Below, piece by piece: positions 23,216 through 33,415 of a stretch of DNA of 64,000 bases. Location of the stretch: assembly GCA_900469625.1 (NCBI GenBank), contig UBXV01000041.1, positions 74,527 through 138,526 of the forward strand. Direction: 5' to 3'. Each line of letters starts with the position of its first letter. The stretch's first letter is position 1. The notes beneath the pieces were generated by a model. The model was not told where the DNA came from and ran no database searches. It saw nothing but the letters and a program-made list of their open reading frames with translations. Source of the DNA: Hyphomicrobiales bacterium (lineage in GTDB: Bacteria; Pseudomonadota; Alphaproteobacteria; Rhizobiales; Rhizobiaceae). A program made the translations under genes and the position numbers.

Positions 23216-24541
23216 ATGTCGAAAAAGAATGGAATTGATGCATTCTCGCGCCGTGCATTTCTGCGCTCGGCCGCAACCTTCGGCGCCGTCGCCTGGGCTG
23301 GCGCCGCAGGCGCACAGGACGCCCTGAGCGAGATCATCAATTCGCCACGCCGCGGATCCTGGGATGACCAGTACGACGCCAAGGCGTCGCGCACGGCAAC
23401 GACAGTCGTTTCCAACACGCCGGTTTTCGGTCCGGAAACGATCAACCACGTGCAGCAGGCCATTTTCGACTATCAGAACATCGTCTCATCGGGCGGTTGG
23501 CCGATGGTGGCAACCAGCGCCAAGCTCGAGCTTGGCGTCACCGACCCGTCGGTACAGCAGCTTCGCCAGCGCCTGATGGTATCGGGCGATCTGCCCCGTT
23601 CGGCCGGCATCTCGCAGCAGTTCGATTCCTATGTAGACGGCGCGGTCAAGCGGTTCCAGGCTCGCCACGGCCTGCCGGCAGATGGCGTCATCGGCGAGTA
23701 TACGCTGAAGGCCATCAACGTCCCGGCGACCACTCGCCTTGGGCAGTTGCAGACCAACCTCGTGCGCCTGCAGTCGATGTCCGGTGATCTCGGCCGCCGC
23801 TACGTGATGGTCAACATTCCGGCCGCCTATATCGAGGCTGTGGAGAACGGCCGGGTGGCGCTGCGCCACACCGCCATCGTCGGCAAGATCGACCGTCAGT
23901 CGCCCATTCTCAACTCGAAGATCTACGAGGTTATCCTCAACCCGTATTGGACCGCGCCACGCTCGATCATCCAGAAGGATATCATGCCGCTGATGCGCAA
24001 GGACCCGACCTATCTGAAGCGCAACGCCATCCGTCTGTTCGACGGCAACGGCGGCGAAGTGTCTCCCGAGACGGTCGACTGGAATGCCGAGAAGGCACCG
24101 AACCTGATGTTCCGTCAGGACCCGGGCAAGATCAACGCGATGTCGTCGACGAAGATCAACTTCCACAACGAGCATCAGGTCTACATGCACGACACGCCCC
24201 AGCAGGGCCTGTTCAACAAGCTGATGCGTTTCGAATCGTCGGGCTGTGTGCGCGTCCAGAACGTTCGCGACCTCTCGAGCTGGCTGTTGAAGGAAACCCC
24301 CGGCTGGTCGCGCCAGCAAATGGAAGCGACGATCAAGACCGGCGTCAACACGCCGATCAAGCTGGCCGAAGAGGTTCCCGTCTTCTTCACCTACATCACC
24401 GCCTGGTCGGCGACGGACGGTGTCGTCCAGTTCCGCGACGACATCTATCAGCGCGACGGCGCGACCGAACTGGCTCTGCAGACCCCTTATGGGGTGGAGC
24501 AATCGGCCGGCTCGGTCGAATCGGACGCCTTGCCGCAATAA
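23216..24541 (+). CDS. ldtP: L,D-transpeptidase LdtP
   Basis: 441 residues. Periplasmic enzyme forming 3-3 peptidoglycan cross-links or attaching envelope proteins. A Tat-like leader is present (SRRAFLRSAATFG, then an Ala-rich cut region), then a PG_binding_1 domain (LRQRLMVSGDLP...VKRFQARHGLPADGVIG) and a YkuD domain with HDTP and SSGCVRV, placing the catalytic Cys at about residue 344. The frame is open to 23132, but TAGGAAT ahead of the ATG at 23216 sets the start. It is the known target of LdtR. Confidence 0.93.
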   Translation: MSKKNGIDAFSRRAFLRSAATFGAVAWAGAAGAQDALSEIINSPRRGSWDDQYDAKASRTATTVVSNTPVFGPETINHVQQAIFDYQNIVSSGGWPMVATSAKLELGVTDPSVQQLRQRLMVSGDLPRSAGISQQFDSYVDGAVKRFQARHGLPADGVIGEYTLKAINVPATTRLGQLQTNLVRLQSMSGDLGRRYVMVNIPAAYIEAVENGRVALRHTAIVGKIDRQSPILNSKIYEVILNPYWTAPRSIIQKDIMPLMRKDPTYLKRNAIRLFDGNGGEVSPETVDWNAEKAPNLMFRQDPGKINAMSSTKINFHNEHQVYMHDTPQQGLFNKLMRFESSGCVRVQNVRDLSSWLLKETPGWSRQQMEATIKTGVNTPIKLAEEVPVFFTYITAWSATDGVVQFRDDIYQRDGATELALQTPYGVEQSAGSVESDALPQ

Positions 24542-24564
24542 GCAAAGTCGCACCGTTAATCTCG

Positions 24565-24597
24565 AAAAGCCGCGCATCCCCTTGGAGCGCGGCTTTT
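24565..24597 (+). terminator. intrinsic terminator after ldtP
   Basis: AAAAGCCGCGC (24565-24575) pairs with GCGCGGCTTTT (24587-24597) around an 11-nt loop, ending in a T tract. Confidence 0.92.
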
Positions 24598-24725
24598 TCG
24601 TTGGTTCGGGGCCGCGACTGATAGGCGCGGCAGATGGGGGAAATGACGCAAACCGCACAGCGGATATTGCTCTCGCCGTGCGAGGAAGCTAAAGAACTGC
24701 CACCTTTCAGAGGAGCCTCGCGCCG

Positions 24726-26021
24726 ATGCTTGCACAGAACAATGACGCCTTCTTCACCCGTTCTCTGGCCGACAGCGATCCGGAGATCTTCGGCTCGATC
24801 GAAAAGGAGCTGGGTCGTCAGCGCCACGAGATCGAACTGATCGCCTCCGAGAACATCGTGTCGCGCGCCGTGCTCGAGGCTCAGGGCTCGATCATGACCA
24901 ACAAGTACGCCGAGGGCTATCCGGGCAAGCGCTATTATGGCGGCTGCCAGTTCGTCGATATCGCCGAGGAATTGGCAATCGAACGCGCCAAGAAGCTCTT
25001 CGGCGCCAAGTTCGTCAACGTGCAGCCGAACTCAGGCTCGCAGATGAACCAGGCCGTCTTCCTCGCGCTCCTGCAGCCGGGCGATACCTTCATGGGCCTC
25101 GACCTCAATTCGGGCGGTCACCTGACGCACGGTTCGCCGGTCAACATGTCCGGCAAGTGGTTCAACGTGGTTTCCTACGGCGTTCGCGAAAGCGATCATC
25201 TGCTCGACATGGATGATGTCGCCGAGAAGGCGCGCCAGCACAAGCCGAAGCTGATCATCGCCGGCGGCACCGCCTATTCCCGTATCTGGGACTGGAAGCG
25301 CTTCCGCGAGATCGCCGATGAAGTCGGCGCCTACCTGATGGTCGACATGGCGCACATCGCCGGCCTCGTTGCCGGTGACCAGCATCCGTCGCCGGTCCCG
25401 CATTGCCACGTCGCCACGACGACGACGCACAAGTCGTTGCGCGGCCCGCGCGGCGGCATGATCCTCACCAACGACGAGGATATCGCCAAGAAGATCAACT
25501 CGGCCGTCTTCCCGGGCCTGCAGGGCGGCCCGCTGATGCACGTCATCGCCGCCAAGGCAGTCGCGCTCGGTGAGGCCTTGCAGCCCTCGTTCAAGGACTA
25601 TGCTGCCCAGGTCGTCAAGAACGCCCGTACCCTTGCAGAAACGCTCAAGGCGAACGGCCTCGATATCGTTTCCGGTGGCACGGACAACCATCTGATGCTG
25701 GTCGACCTGCGCAAGAAGAACGCCACCGGCAAGCGCGCCGAGGCGGCTCTCGGCCGCGCCTACGTCACCTGCAACAAGAACGGTATCCCTTTCGATCCGG
25801 AAAAGCCGTTCGTCACCTCGGGTGTTCGTCTCGGCACGCCAGCCGGCACGACCCGTGGCTTCAAGGAAGCCGAGTTCAAGGAAATCGGTGAACTGATCGT
25901 CGAAGTGCTCGACGGCCTCAAGGTCGCCAATTCCGACGAAGGCAACTCCGCCGTCGAAGCGGGCGTGCGCGAGAAGGTGATGAAGCTCACCGGTCGCTTC
26001 CCGATGTACGGCTACATGTGA
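24726..26021 (+). CDS. glyA: serine hydroxymethyltransferase
   Basis: 431 residues. PLP enzyme converting serine plus tetrahydrofolate to glycine plus 5,10-methylene-THF, the main source of one-carbon units. The PLP Lys is at about residue 236 in [14 protein letters not shown], with the GSQMNQAVF and [11 protein letters not shown] segments also conserved. GAGGAG precedes the ATG by about 11 nt. The 184-bp leader downstream of the ldtP terminator shows no riboswitch that I can recognise. nrdR follows after 10 bp. Confidence 0.97.
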   Translation: MLAQNNDAFFTRSLADSDPEIFGSIEKELGRQRHEIELIASENIVSRAVLEAQGSIMTNKYAEGYPGKRYYGGCQFVDIAEELAIERAKKLFGAKFVNVQPNSGSQMNQAVFLALLQPGDTFMGLDLNSGGHLTHGSPVNMSGKWFNVVSYGVRESDHLLDMDDVAEKARQHKPKLIIAGGTAYSRIWDWKRFREIADEVGAYLMVDMAHIAGLVAGDQHPSPVPHCHVATTTTHKSLRGPRGGMILTNDEDIAKKINSAVFPGLQGGPLMHVIAAKAVALGEALQPSFKDYAAQVVKNARTLAETLKANGLDIVSGGTDNHLMLVDLRKKNATGKRAEAALGRAYVTCNKNGIPFDPEKPFVTSGVRLGTPAGTTRGFKEAEFKEIGELIVEVLDGLKVANSDEGNSAVEAGVREKVMKLTGRFPMYGYM

Positions 26022-26031
26022 CCGGCTCATC

Positions 26032-26505
26032 ATGCGCTGCCCCTATTGCGGTTCCGAAGACAGCCAGGTGAAGGACAGCCGTCCGGCAGAGGACGGCAAC
26101 GCCATTCGCCGTCGCCGTATCTGCCCGGATTGCGGTGGTCGCTTCACGACCTTCGAGCGGGTGCAGCTGCGTGAGCTGATGATCATCAAGAAGACCGGTC
26201 GGAAGGTGCCTTTCGACCGGGACAAGCTTTTGCGGTCCTTCGAGATCGCGCTCAGAAAGCGTCCTGTCGACCGCGACCGCATCGAGCGGGCGGTGTCCGG
26301 CATCGTGCGTCGGCTCGAAAGTTCCGGTGAGACCGAGATCCCTTCGGAAGAGATCGGTCTGCAGGTGCTGGAAGCGCTGAAGAGCCTCGACGACGTTGCT
26401 TTCGTGCGCTACGCGTCGGTCTACCGGGATTTCTCCCACGCCGAAGACTTCGAAAAGGTCATCGCCGAGATCAGCGCCAAGATTGCGCGCGACCCCGGCG
26501 AATAG
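26032..26505 (+). CDS. nrdR: transcriptional repressor NrdR
   Basis: 157 residues. Zn-ribbon regulator of ribonucleotide reductase genes that senses ATP/dATP. The zinc ribbon has Cys pairs at 3/6 and 31/34 ([21 protein letters not shown]), and the rest is an ATP-cone ([21 protein letters not shown]). It lies 10 bp after glyA and 18 bp before ribD, the standard alphaproteobacterial order, so it is likely part of the same transcript. Confidence 0.97.
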   Translation: MRCPYCGSEDSQVKDSRPAEDGNAIRRRRICPDCGGRFTTFERVQLRELMIIKKTGRKVPFDRDKLLRSFEIALRKRPVDRDRIERAVSGIVRRLESSGETEIPSEEIGLQVLEALKSLDDVAFVRYASVYRDFSHAEDFEKVIAEISAKIARDPGE

Positions 26506-26523
26506 GAAAGCGCACCGGACGCC

Positions 26524-27630
26524 ATGGCCAATCCCACCCGTGAGGACGAGAGGTTCATGGCGGCGGCCCTGCGGCTGGCGCGCCAACATCTCGGCCAGAC
26601 ATCCACAAATCCCTCCGTCGCCTGCCTGATCGTGAAGGATGGCGTCATCGTCGGCCGGGCCGTCACTGCCCGGAGCGGCCGTCCGCATGCCGAGACCCAG
26701 GCGCTCGTCGAAGCGGGCGAGCGGGCGCGCGGCGCGACAGCCTATGTCACCCTCGAGCCGTGCTCGCATCACGGCAAGACCCCGCCTTGCGCCGACGCCC
26801 TCGTTGCGTCGGGCGTTGCCCGAGTCGTGATCTCGATCCTCGACCCGGATGAGCGTGTCGCCGGCCGCGGCGTGGTGCGCCTGCGCGATGCCGGCATCAC
26901 GGTCGATGTCGGCGTTCTGCCGGAGGAGGGGCATCGAGCCCTCGAAGCCTATCTCATGCGTCAGGTCGAAAGACGCCCGCATGTCACCCTCAAGCTTGCC
27001 ATATCCGCCGATGGCATGATCGGCCGGAAGGGTGCCGGACAGGTCCGCATCACCGGGCCCATTGCGCGGGCACAGGTTCAGGTTCTGCGGGCGCAGACAG
27101 ATGCGATCCTCGTCGGCATCGGCACGGCGACGGCAGACGATCCGGAATTGACGGTGCGCCTGCCTGGTCTTGAAGATCGCTCCCCCGTCCGCATCGTTCT
27201 CGATCGGCGACTGGACCTTTCACCTGGTTCCAAGCTCGTGCGGTCGGCGCGCGCGGTTCCCTTGATCGTGGTGTCCGCCGAGCCGGCGCCGCAATCGGAA
27301 CTGGAGGACGGCGACCACGCTCTCCGCCGCGCCGCGCTCGAGGCCGAAGGCGTTGAGATTCTGGAAACCGGCACCGTGACGGATCTGCTGTCGGCCCTCG
27401 GCTCGCGCGGCATCTCCTCGCTGCTTGTGGAAGGCGGCGCCGTTGCTGCCCGTGCTTTCCTCGATGCCGGGCTTGTCGATCGCATCCAGATCTACACCGG
27501 CCCGCAAAGCATTGGCGAAAACGGCATCGCATCCCCATTTGATCGAAGGTCGGTGCCGTCAGGCTTCACGCTCGTCAATTCCGCGCGATACGGCGACGAC
27601 CTTTTCGAAGAATACGAAAGAGAGAACTGA
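26524..27630 (+). CDS. ribD: bifunctional riboflavin deaminase/reductase RibD
   Basis: 368 residues. Performs deamination and then side-chain reduction of the pyrimidine intermediate from GTP in riboflavin synthesis. The deaminase half has the Zn site HAETQAL (about residue 55) and EPCSHHGKTPPC (Cys 80 and 89). The reductase half carries VTLKLAISADGMIG and LLVEGGAVAARAF. It is joined end to start with ribE. Confidence 0.95.
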   Translation: MANPTREDERFMAAALRLARQHLGQTSTNPSVACLIVKDGVIVGRAVTARSGRPHAETQALVEAGERARGATAYVTLEPCSHHGKTPPCADALVASGVARVVISILDPDERVAGRGVVRLRDAGITVDVGVLPEEGHRALEAYLMRQVERRPHVTLKLAISADGMIGRKGAGQVRITGPIARAQVQVLRAQTDAILVGIGTATADDPELTVRLPGLEDRSPVRIVLDRRLDLSPGSKLVRSARAVPLIVVSAEPAPQSELEDGDHALRRAALEAEGVEILETGTVTDLLSALGSRGISSLLVEGGAVAARAFLDAGLVDRIQIYTGPQSIGENGIASPFDRRSVPSGFTLVNSARYGDDLFEEYEREN

Positions 27631-28250
27631 TGTTCACAGGCATTGTCACAGATATCGGGACCGTAGATGCCGTCACGCCTTTGAAGGAAGGCGTGAAGCT
27701 GCGCGTCGCCACCAGCTTTGATCCGAAGACCATCGACATGGGAGCGTCGATCGCCCATTCCGGCGTCTGCCTGACGGTGACGGCCTTGCCAGATGGCGGC
27801 AGCAATGAACGCTGGTTCGAAGTCGAGGCCTGGGAAGAGGCGCTGCGGCTGACGACCATCGCCGGCTGGAAAAAGGGTACGCGCATCAATCTCGAGCGCT
27901 CGCTGAAGATCGGCGACGAGCTCGGCGGCCACCTCGTTTCCGGCCATATCGATGATAGGGCAGAGATCCTCGCGGTCGAGCCTGAGGGAGACGCGGTGCG
28001 GTTTCGCCTGCGTGCGCCGGCGCAGCTTGCAAGGTTCGTCGCGCCGAAGGGATCCGTCGCGCTCGACGGCACGTCGCTGACCGTCAACAAGGTGGACGGC
28101 GCCGAGTTCGACGTTCTGCTGATCCGTCACTCCCTGGAGGTAACGACCTGGGGCGAGCGCAAGGCGGGTGACTTCGTCAACTTCGAAGTCGACACGATGG
28201 CGCGCTATGCCGCGCGCCTCGCCGAGTTTCCCGCGCCGAAGGCCGAGTAA
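27630..28250 (+). CDS. ribE: riboflavin synthase alpha subunit
   Basis: 206 residues with two similar Lum_binding halves, each with an MFTGIV or IGDELGGHLVSGHID type segment. It dismutates two 6,7-dimethyl-8-ribityllumazine to riboflavin and the pyrimidine precursor. The ATG shares one base with the ribD stop (TGATG), giving translational coupling. Lumazine synthase ribH, which makes its substrate, is 3 kb downstream. A strong hairpin follows. Confidence 0.95.
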   Translation: MFTGIVTDIGTVDAVTPLKEGVKLRVATSFDPKTIDMGASIAHSGVCLTVTALPDGGSNERWFEVEAWEEALRLTTIAGWKKGTRINLERSLKIGDELGGHLVSGHIDDRAEILAVEPEGDAVRFRLRAPAQLARFVAPKGSVALDGTSLTVNKVDGAEFDVLLIRHSLEVTTWGERKAGDFVNFEVDTMARYAARLAEFPAPKAE

Positions 28251-28281
28251 CACATCAATTCACCACGGAACTGAAAGCGAA

Positions 28282-28301
28282 CCGCCCCCGATCGGGGGCG
28301 G
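28282..28301 (+). terminator. palindromic hairpin after ribE
   Basis: A perfect 20-bp palindrome (CCGCCCCCGA and its complement) lies 31 bp past the ribE stop. A weak T stretch (ATTT) follows 5 bp later. It lies between convergent genes. Confidence 0.65.
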
Positions 28302-28329
28302 CGGCATTTGCGCTATGCGCGACTTATGG

Positions 28330-28680
28330 TCAGCGCAGGTAGAACGTCAGGCTGCCGTCGGCGGCCTGTTCGGCACCGGCGATGTTGTTCATCTCGACAT
28401 TCTCGGACCGCAGCTTTTCAGCGAGCGGCTTGTTGGCACCGACTGCTGCATGCAGCGCCGAGAGCTGTTGCGGTGTGGCTTCATTGATCCAGGTACGGGT
28501 CTGGCTGGTTTCCTTCAGCGTATCGACGTTGACGACGTTGAAGTTGTCACCTTTGAAATCGCGTACCGTGCGGTCGATCTGGGCAGGCCAGTTCATTTCG
28601 GTGCCGGCGGCGTGGGAGACGCCGCCAAACGTCAGGGCGGACAGGGCAGCGATGACGGAAAGCTTGGCAATGCGGTTCAT
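28330..28680 (-). CDS. small exported protein of unknown function
   Basis: 116 residues with a Sec signal (RIAKLSVIAALSALTFGGVSHA, cut after SHA). The mature protein is about 94 residues and contains VRDFKGDNFNVVNVDTLKE and LRSENVEMNNIAGAEQ. AAGGAG lies 7 nt before the ATG at 28680; the ATG at 28686 is too close to it. I do not recognise a named family. It is convergent with ribE. Confidence 0.7.
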   Translation of the reverse strand: MNRIAKLSVIAALSALTFGGVSHAAGTEMNWPAQIDRTVRDFKGDNFNVVNVDTLKETSQTRTWINEATPQQLSALHAAVGANKPLAEKLRSENVEMNNIAGAEQAADGSLTFYLR

Positions 28681-28966
28681 GGTCATGCTCCTTCAAGTTG
28701 TGGCGACGCACGGCTCGGCAGCCTGAGACCCGAACGCGGAACCCTTCACGGGCAATCGGGGGCCATGTCCGAAACGTGGTCGCAGCGGCCGGCCGACACC
28801 GTTTGCGGGTGATGTCACCCGCAGCGGAATAGACCGGTCTGTTTCGACTTGCTGGGCGGCGTTTCCCGTGGGGATCAGGGGTTCGCGTCGTGCCAACGCT
28901 TAGGAAATTGGGCGGGAATCTGGCCGTTTCCGTGGCATAATGCGCTGGAAAACAATTAAAAATTGT

Positions 28967-29542
28967 TCATGTTTCAAAGCGCTCGTGGACCTTTGCGCTG
29001 CCCGCTTGGGCAGTGTTTTTCTTCTGTCGCTCGAACATGATCACATGCGTGCCGTGGTAGGTCGTGCGCCAGAATTCCTTGAAACCCTGCTTTTCCGCCA
29101 CCCGGATGGAAGCGTTGTTGCCGACATCGATGATGCAGGTCTTTCGCAGCTTGGGAAACTGCCGGTCGGCCCAGCTGAGCGCCGCGGTCACTGCCTCGGT
29201 CGCCAGCCCCTGGCCGTGCGCCTTGGGCGAGAGCGCCCAACCGGTCTCCATCGTGCCTTCGAGCGACGGCGTGATCAGCCGATGCACGTCGTGAAAGCCG
29301 GCTTCACCGAGAAAGACGCCGGTCGTCCGATCCTGAATGGCGAAGAAACCGAAGCCGAAATAATGCCACATGCCGACCTGGCGGAGGAAACGTGTCCAGG
29401 ATTGCTCGCGCGTGTAGGGAACGCCGCCGACGAAACGTGTGACCTCGGCATCGGCGAAAAGAGCGGCGTAGGATGTGAAGTCGTCACGTCGATAGGGGCG
29501 CAGGACCAGACGTTCGGTCTCGATGATGGGAACACTGTGCAT
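28967..29542 (-). CDS. GNAT N-acetyltransferase, RimJ-like
   Basis: 191 residues. Acetyltransferase_3 (RimJ/RimL-like) pattern: IETERLVLRPYRRDDF at the N terminus, then the acetyl-CoA loop ALSPKAHGQGLATEA near residue 105 and NNASIRVAEKQGF near 145. Such enzymes acetylate N-terminal or side-chain amines; the substrate is unknown. Confidence 0.85.
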   Translation of the reverse strand: MHSVPIIETERLVLRPYRRDDFTSYAALFADAEVTRFVGGVPYTREQSWTRFLRQVGMWHYFGFGFFAIQDRTTGVFLGEAGFHDVHRLITPSLEGTMETGWALSPKAHGQGLATEAVTAALSWADRQFPKLRKTCIIDVGNNASIRVAEKQGFKEFWRTTYHGTHVIMFERQKKNTAQAGSAKVHERFET

Positions 29543-29579
29543 GTTTTATCCACTGCTATGGGTTTGGAAGGTGGGATGA

Positions 29580-30080
29580 TCAGATGCCGGGCTCGCCGTC
29601 CCAGTAGTCGACGGCACTTTCGGGCCTGCCGGTAAACTGGAACTGGCGTTCGCCGGCAGCCGTACGCGTCCTGACGTGGAACTTTCCGGAATCGGGATAT
29701 TCGCAGATCTCGGTGGCGGCCATCGTCGAGATCGAGAGATATTTGAGCGGCACGGTTCCAGTGTTGATCAGATGATGCGCCGTCTCCGGTCCACCGGCGG
29801 GCGCCCCCAGAATGTCGCCCGGCCCGACGGCGTAGCGCTCCGCTCCGAACCGGTAGGTGCCTTCACCCTCGATGATGATGAACATTTCCTCCTCCACATG
29901 GTGATTGTGGAAGGGACAGCCGGATTTGCCCGGCGGAACCTCGCCGTAGCCGATCCCGAGGTCCTTCAGGCCAAGCAGCTTTCCGAAAGAAACGTCGCGG
30001 GACTGAAAGAACGTGCCTTCGGACCATTCATCGAGAACAAGGTCCCTCGGATTGACGATGGGTTTTTTGATATCCGCCAT
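29580..30080 (-). CDS. cupin domain protein
   Basis: 166 residues. One conserved cupin barrel with metal-ligand motif CPFHNHHVEEEMF (His, His, Glu) near residue 60 and the second motif near GPGDILGAPAGGPETAHHLIN. GGGAGG lies 5 nt before the ATG. The family often binds small molecules or acts as a metal-dependent isomerase or dioxygenase; the function here is unknown. It is 37 bp upstream of the GNAT gene on the same strand and may be cotranscribed with it. Confidence 0.85.
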   Translation of the reverse strand: MADIKKPIVNPRDLVLDEWSEGTFFQSRDVSFGKLLGLKDLGIGYGEVPPGKSGCPFHNHHVEEEMFIIIEGEGTYRFGAERYAVGPGDILGAPAGGPETAHHLINTGTVPLKYLSISTMAATEICEYPDSGKFHVRTRTAAGERQFQFTGRPESAVDYWDGEPGI

Positions 30081-30253
30081 TTTTTCCTCCCTGGCGTTGT
30101 CGTCGTCGCACGCGGCGACCTCTCCAGGTCATCCGTGTCGAGCGTTTGACTGTCCGTCAATTCCCCTTTGTTCAGGTGTCCGGAGGCGGGTTTCCATTCC
30201 TGCGGGAGGTGCCGCAGTTCGGTTGCGGGCAGGCGCGTGACGCAATACGGCCG

Positions 30254-30964
30254 TCAGGCAGCGACATGGGCGCCTCGCGCAAGGAGGATGGCATTGCGAA
30301 CGTCGTGGAGATCGCCGGCAATGCCGGTGCAAAGGTCCCGAACATCTTTCGTTGCCGCAAGCAGATCCGGCACCATCACCGTCATCATGCCCGCCGAGGA
30401 GGCCGAGCGAACGCCATTGTGGCTATCCTCCAGAGCCAGGCAGTGCGCGGGCGACACGTCGAGCCGACTGGCCGCCGTCAGGAACGGTTCGGGATGCGGC
30501 TTGCCCTGCTGATAATCGCCGTGGGCAACCACGACGGGGAAACGCTTGAGCAAGCCATGGAGGGCGAGATTTCGCTCGACGTCGTGATGGCCGGACGACG
30601 TGGCGATCGCAAAGGGGACGCTGAGGTCTTCGAGCGTGCCGAGGATTTCCACCACTCCGGGCTTCAGCCTGAGGTCGGTCATAGCAAGGTGATGAAAGCG
30701 TTCGCTTGCCAACTGCCAGAACTGGTCGAGATCGAGATCCGGGCCGAAATGCCGGCTGAGGACATGCCGGGTCGCATCGCCGGAAAGGCCGATCGTCGAG
30801 AGATAGAGCGACGAAGGCATGTGCCTGTCCAGCGACTGTGCGGTCGCCAGCATCGCGTCGCGATAGAGTGCCTCCGTATCGAACAGCAGGCCGTCCATGT
30901 CGAAAACGACGGCTTGAGGCATGCGCGGCAGGCGAATAGATATCGACGGATCGACATCATGCAT
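30254..30964 (-). CDS. HAD-family phosphatase (phosphoglycolate phosphatase-like)
   Basis: 236 residues. Haloacid dehalogenase hydrolase of subfamily IA: motif I VFDMDGLLFDTE near residue 20, motif II IATSSGHHD near 115, Lys at HGDYQQGKPHPE near 150 and motif III LALEDSHNGVRSA near 170. It dephosphorylates sugar phosphates or similar compounds; the exact substrate is unknown. AAGG lies 9 nt before the ATG at 30964, favouring that start over the Met at residue 15. Confidence 0.88.
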   Translation of the reverse strand: MHDVDPSISIRLPRMPQAVVFDMDGLLFDTEALYRDAMLATAQSLDRHMPSSLYLSTIGLSGDATRHVLSRHFGPDLDLDQFWQLASERFHHLAMTDLRLKPGVVEILGTLEDLSVPFAIATSSGHHDVERNLALHGLLKRFPVVVAHGDYQQGKPHPEPFLTAASRLDVSPAHCLALEDSHNGVRSASSAGMMTVMVPDLLAATKDVRDLCTGIAGDLHDVRNAILLARGAHVAA

Positions 30965-31237
30965 GTGGAACTACCTTCGCTCGACTTCCATTATTCTGGC
31001 AGGCGTTCTCTCCGCCAGGCGTCATGCCGGGATTATTGCCATTGTCGGTTACGCCTGGCTACCCCTTCAAGCGTGACACAAGCGTGCCATGCCTTCGGGA
31101 GCGGACAGGGCAGTGCGGCGGCATGGCGTGGCAAAAGGGCGCCAAAAGCGGAATTTGCTTGCCATTCGGCGCCGGTCATGGTTTGACCGCCGCCTCAGCC
31201 GGTCGCACCGGCGCGAAAATCTCAAGACAGGTGATCC

Positions 31238-31699
31238 ATGGCGAAGACCAAGGCTGCCCACATCCTGATTGTGGAAGCACGCTTCTATGATGATATGGCC
31301 GACGCATTGCTCGATGGCGCCAAACATGCGCTGGATGCAGCCGGCGCGACCTATGATATCGTAACGGTGCCCGGTGCCCTCGAAATCCCGCCGGCGATCG
31401 CCATGGCGCTCGATGGCGCCGATGAAGGTGGCACCACGTATGACGGCTTTGTCGCGCTTGGCATGGTCATTCGCGGCGAGACCTATCATTTCGATATCGT
31501 CGCGAACGAATCCTCGCGCGCGATCATGGACCTCGCCGTCAGCGAGAGCCTTGCCATCGGCAACGGCATCCTGACGGTTGAAAACGACGATCAGGCCTGG
31601 GCACGCGCCCGCCGTACGGAAGGCGACAAGGGTGGCTTTGCTGCACGCGCTACGCTGACCATGATTGAACTGAAAAAGAAATTGGGCACGGAACAGTGA
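31238..31699 (+). CDS. ribH: 6,7-dimethyl-8-ribityllumazine synthase
   Basis: 153 residues. Penultimate step of riboflavin synthesis. Conserved [15 protein letters not shown] and the catalytic-His segment [14 protein letters not shown] are present, followed by [14 protein letters not shown]. Its product is the substrate of ribE encoded upstream. No FMN riboswitch could be recognised in the 270 bp before it. It overlaps nusB by 4 bp, which is the usual pairing. Confidence 0.95.
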   Translation: MAKTKAAHILIVEARFYDDMADALLDGAKHALDAAGATYDIVTVPGALEIPPAIAMALDGADEGGTTYDGFVALGMVIRGETYHFDIVANESSRAIMDLAVSESLAIGNGILTVENDDQAWARARRTEGDKGGFAARATLTMIELKKKLGTEQ

Positions 31700-32178
31700 C
31701 GAACACCCCCTCGGACCAGCCTCTGAAGCAGGCCAACCAACGTGGCGCGGCGCGCCTTGCGGCCGTGCAGGCGCTCTACCAGATGGACATCGGCGGCACC
31801 GGCGTGCTCGAAGTCGTCGCCGAATACGAAATGCACCGCCTCGGCCAGGAACTGGACGGCGATACCTATCTGAAGGCTGACGCCTCCTGGTTCCGCTCGA
31901 TCGTTGCCGGTGTCGTGCGCGACCAGCGCAAGCTCGATCCGTTGATCGGCTCGGCGCTGCAGGACGACTGGGCGTTGTCGCGGCTCGATTCCACCGTTCG
32001 CGCCATCCTGCGCGCCGGCACATTCGAGATGCTCGAGCGCAAGGACGTACCTGTCGCCGTGATCGTCACCGAATACGTCGAGATCGCCAAGGCATTCTTC
32101 GGCGATGACGAGCCGAAGCTGGTCAATGCCGTTCTTGACCGGATCGCCCGGCAGGTTCGCGGCGAGACCAAGAAGTAG
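31696..32178 (+). CDS. nusB: transcription antitermination factor NusB
   Basis: 160 residues, all-helical RNA-binding protein that acts with NusE (S10) at boxA in rRNA operons. Family features: [19 protein letters not shown] at the N terminus and [16 protein letters not shown] and [23 protein letters not shown] near the C terminus. The GTG start at 31696 overlaps the ribH stop (GTGA). Normal length for rhizobia. Confidence 0.95.
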   Translation: MTNTPSDQPLKQANQRGAARLAAVQALYQMDIGGTGVLEVVAEYEMHRLGQELDGDTYLKADASWFRSIVAGVVRDQRKLDPLIGSALQDDWALSRLDSTVRAILRAGTFEMLERKDVPVAVIVTEYVEIAKAFFGDDEPKLVNAVLDRIARQVRGETKK

Positions 32179-32185
32179 CGCCGCC

Positions 32186-33415
32186 ATGGTTGCGGCTGCC
32201 GTCGATGACATGGGCTCGACCCTTCGCGAGGCCCGCCGCAACGTTTTCCTGCTGACGGCCGCCCAGGCGATCCTGGGTGTCGTCGGCCCGATCTGTTTTG
32301 CCGTCGGCGGTGTCGCCGGCTATCAACTGCTTGCAGATGACAAGTCGCTGGCGACTGCTCCGCTGACTGCCTACAATGTCGGCATGGCGCTAGGCGTCGT
32401 CCTCGTGGCAATCCTCTCGCGTCTGATCGGTCGGCGCTTTGCCTTCATGGTCGGGACCGGTATCGCCTCGGTCGGCGCCGCGATCGCCGCCGTTGCACTG
32501 TTTCGAGAGAGCTTCTGGCTCTTTGCCTTCGGCCTTTCCGTACTCGGTTCCTCAAACGGCTTTACGCAGAAAATCCGATTTGCGGCTGCCGATGCCTCGC
32601 CGTCCTTCTACAAGCCGAAGGCGATCTCCTGGATCTTGGGCGGCGGCATCGTGTCTGCGGTCCTCGGCCCGCAGATCGTCATTTTCGCCGGTGATTTCTT
32701 CGCGCCCGTCGCCTTCGTCGGTGCCTTCATCGCTCTGCTGCCGATCTGCCTCCTTGCGGCGGCTTTCTTTGCTCCGCTGCGCCTGCCGGAGCAGGGCGCA
32801 GCCGCAAGCGGGCGCGATCTGCACGCGACCCGACCGCTCGGCGAAATCGTCCGCAGCCAGCGCTTCATTACCGGCATGGTCTGCGGCATCTCGAGCTACG
32901 CGCTGATGACGTTCATGATGACCGGTGCGCCGGTCGCCATGGTGGTCTTCTGCGGCTTTTCCACCGAGCTTGCCACGCTCGGCATCCAGTGGCACGTACT
33001 GGCGATGTTCGCGCCGAGCTTCTTTACCGGTTGGCTGATTACCCGCTTCGGCGCCGAACGGATCGTCGCCTGTGGGCTGCTGTTGCTCATGGCATGTGCC
33101 GCCGTCGCGCATATAGGCCTGGAACTCTGGAACTTCTGGGGCGCGCTTGTGCTGCTCGGCCTTGGCTGGAACTTCGGTTTCATCGGCTCGACCGCCATCG
33201 TTGCCGGCAGCTACCGCCCCGAAGAAGCCGACAAGGTGCAGGCCTTCCACGACATCATCCTGTTTACCACCGTCGCGCTGTCGTCCTTCGCCTCTGGCAA
33301 GGTGCTGTCGGTCTATGGCTGGGATATGCTGAATGCCGTCGTCTGGCCGGTGACATCGGTCTGCCTTCTCATGCTCTTCTTCCTGATGCGCTCTCGCCGC
33401 AAGGCGGCCGCCTGA
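32186..33415 (+). CDS. MFS permease
   Basis: 409 residues with about 12 hydrophobic segments. Opening TLREARRNVFLLTAAQAILGVVGPICFAVGG and the loop LSRLIGRRFAFMVGTGI fit an MFS transporter; the SSNGFTQKIRFAAADASP segment resembles a group found beside nusB in rhizobia. Substrate unknown. The frame is open upstream inside nusB, but the ATG at 32186 lies 7 bp past the nusB stop and gives a normal N terminus, so cotranscription with ribH-nusB is likely. Confidence 0.85.
   Translation: MVAAAVDDMGSTLREARRNVFLLTAAQAILGVVGPICFAVGGVAGYQLLADDKSLATAPLTAYNVGMALGVVLVAILSRLIGRRFAFMVGTGIASVGAAIAAVALFRESFWLFAFGLSVLGSSNGFTQKIRFAAADASPSFYKPKAISWILGGGIVSAVLGPQIVIFAGDFFAPVAFVGAFIALLPICLLAAAFFAPLRLPEQGAAASGRDLHATRPLGEIVRSQRFITGMVCGISSYALMTFMMTGAPVAMVVFCGFSTELATLGIQWHVLAMFAPSFFTGWLITRFGAERIVACGLLLLMACAAVAHIGLELWNFWGALVLLGLGWNFGFIGSTAIVAGSYRPEEADKVQAFHDIILFTTVALSSFASGKVLSVYGWDMLNAVVWPVTSVCLLMLFFLMRSRRKAAA

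Noticed and set aside
30965-31237. FMN riboswitch before ribH
   Set aside because: The conserved RFN-element pattern was not found here or before ribD.
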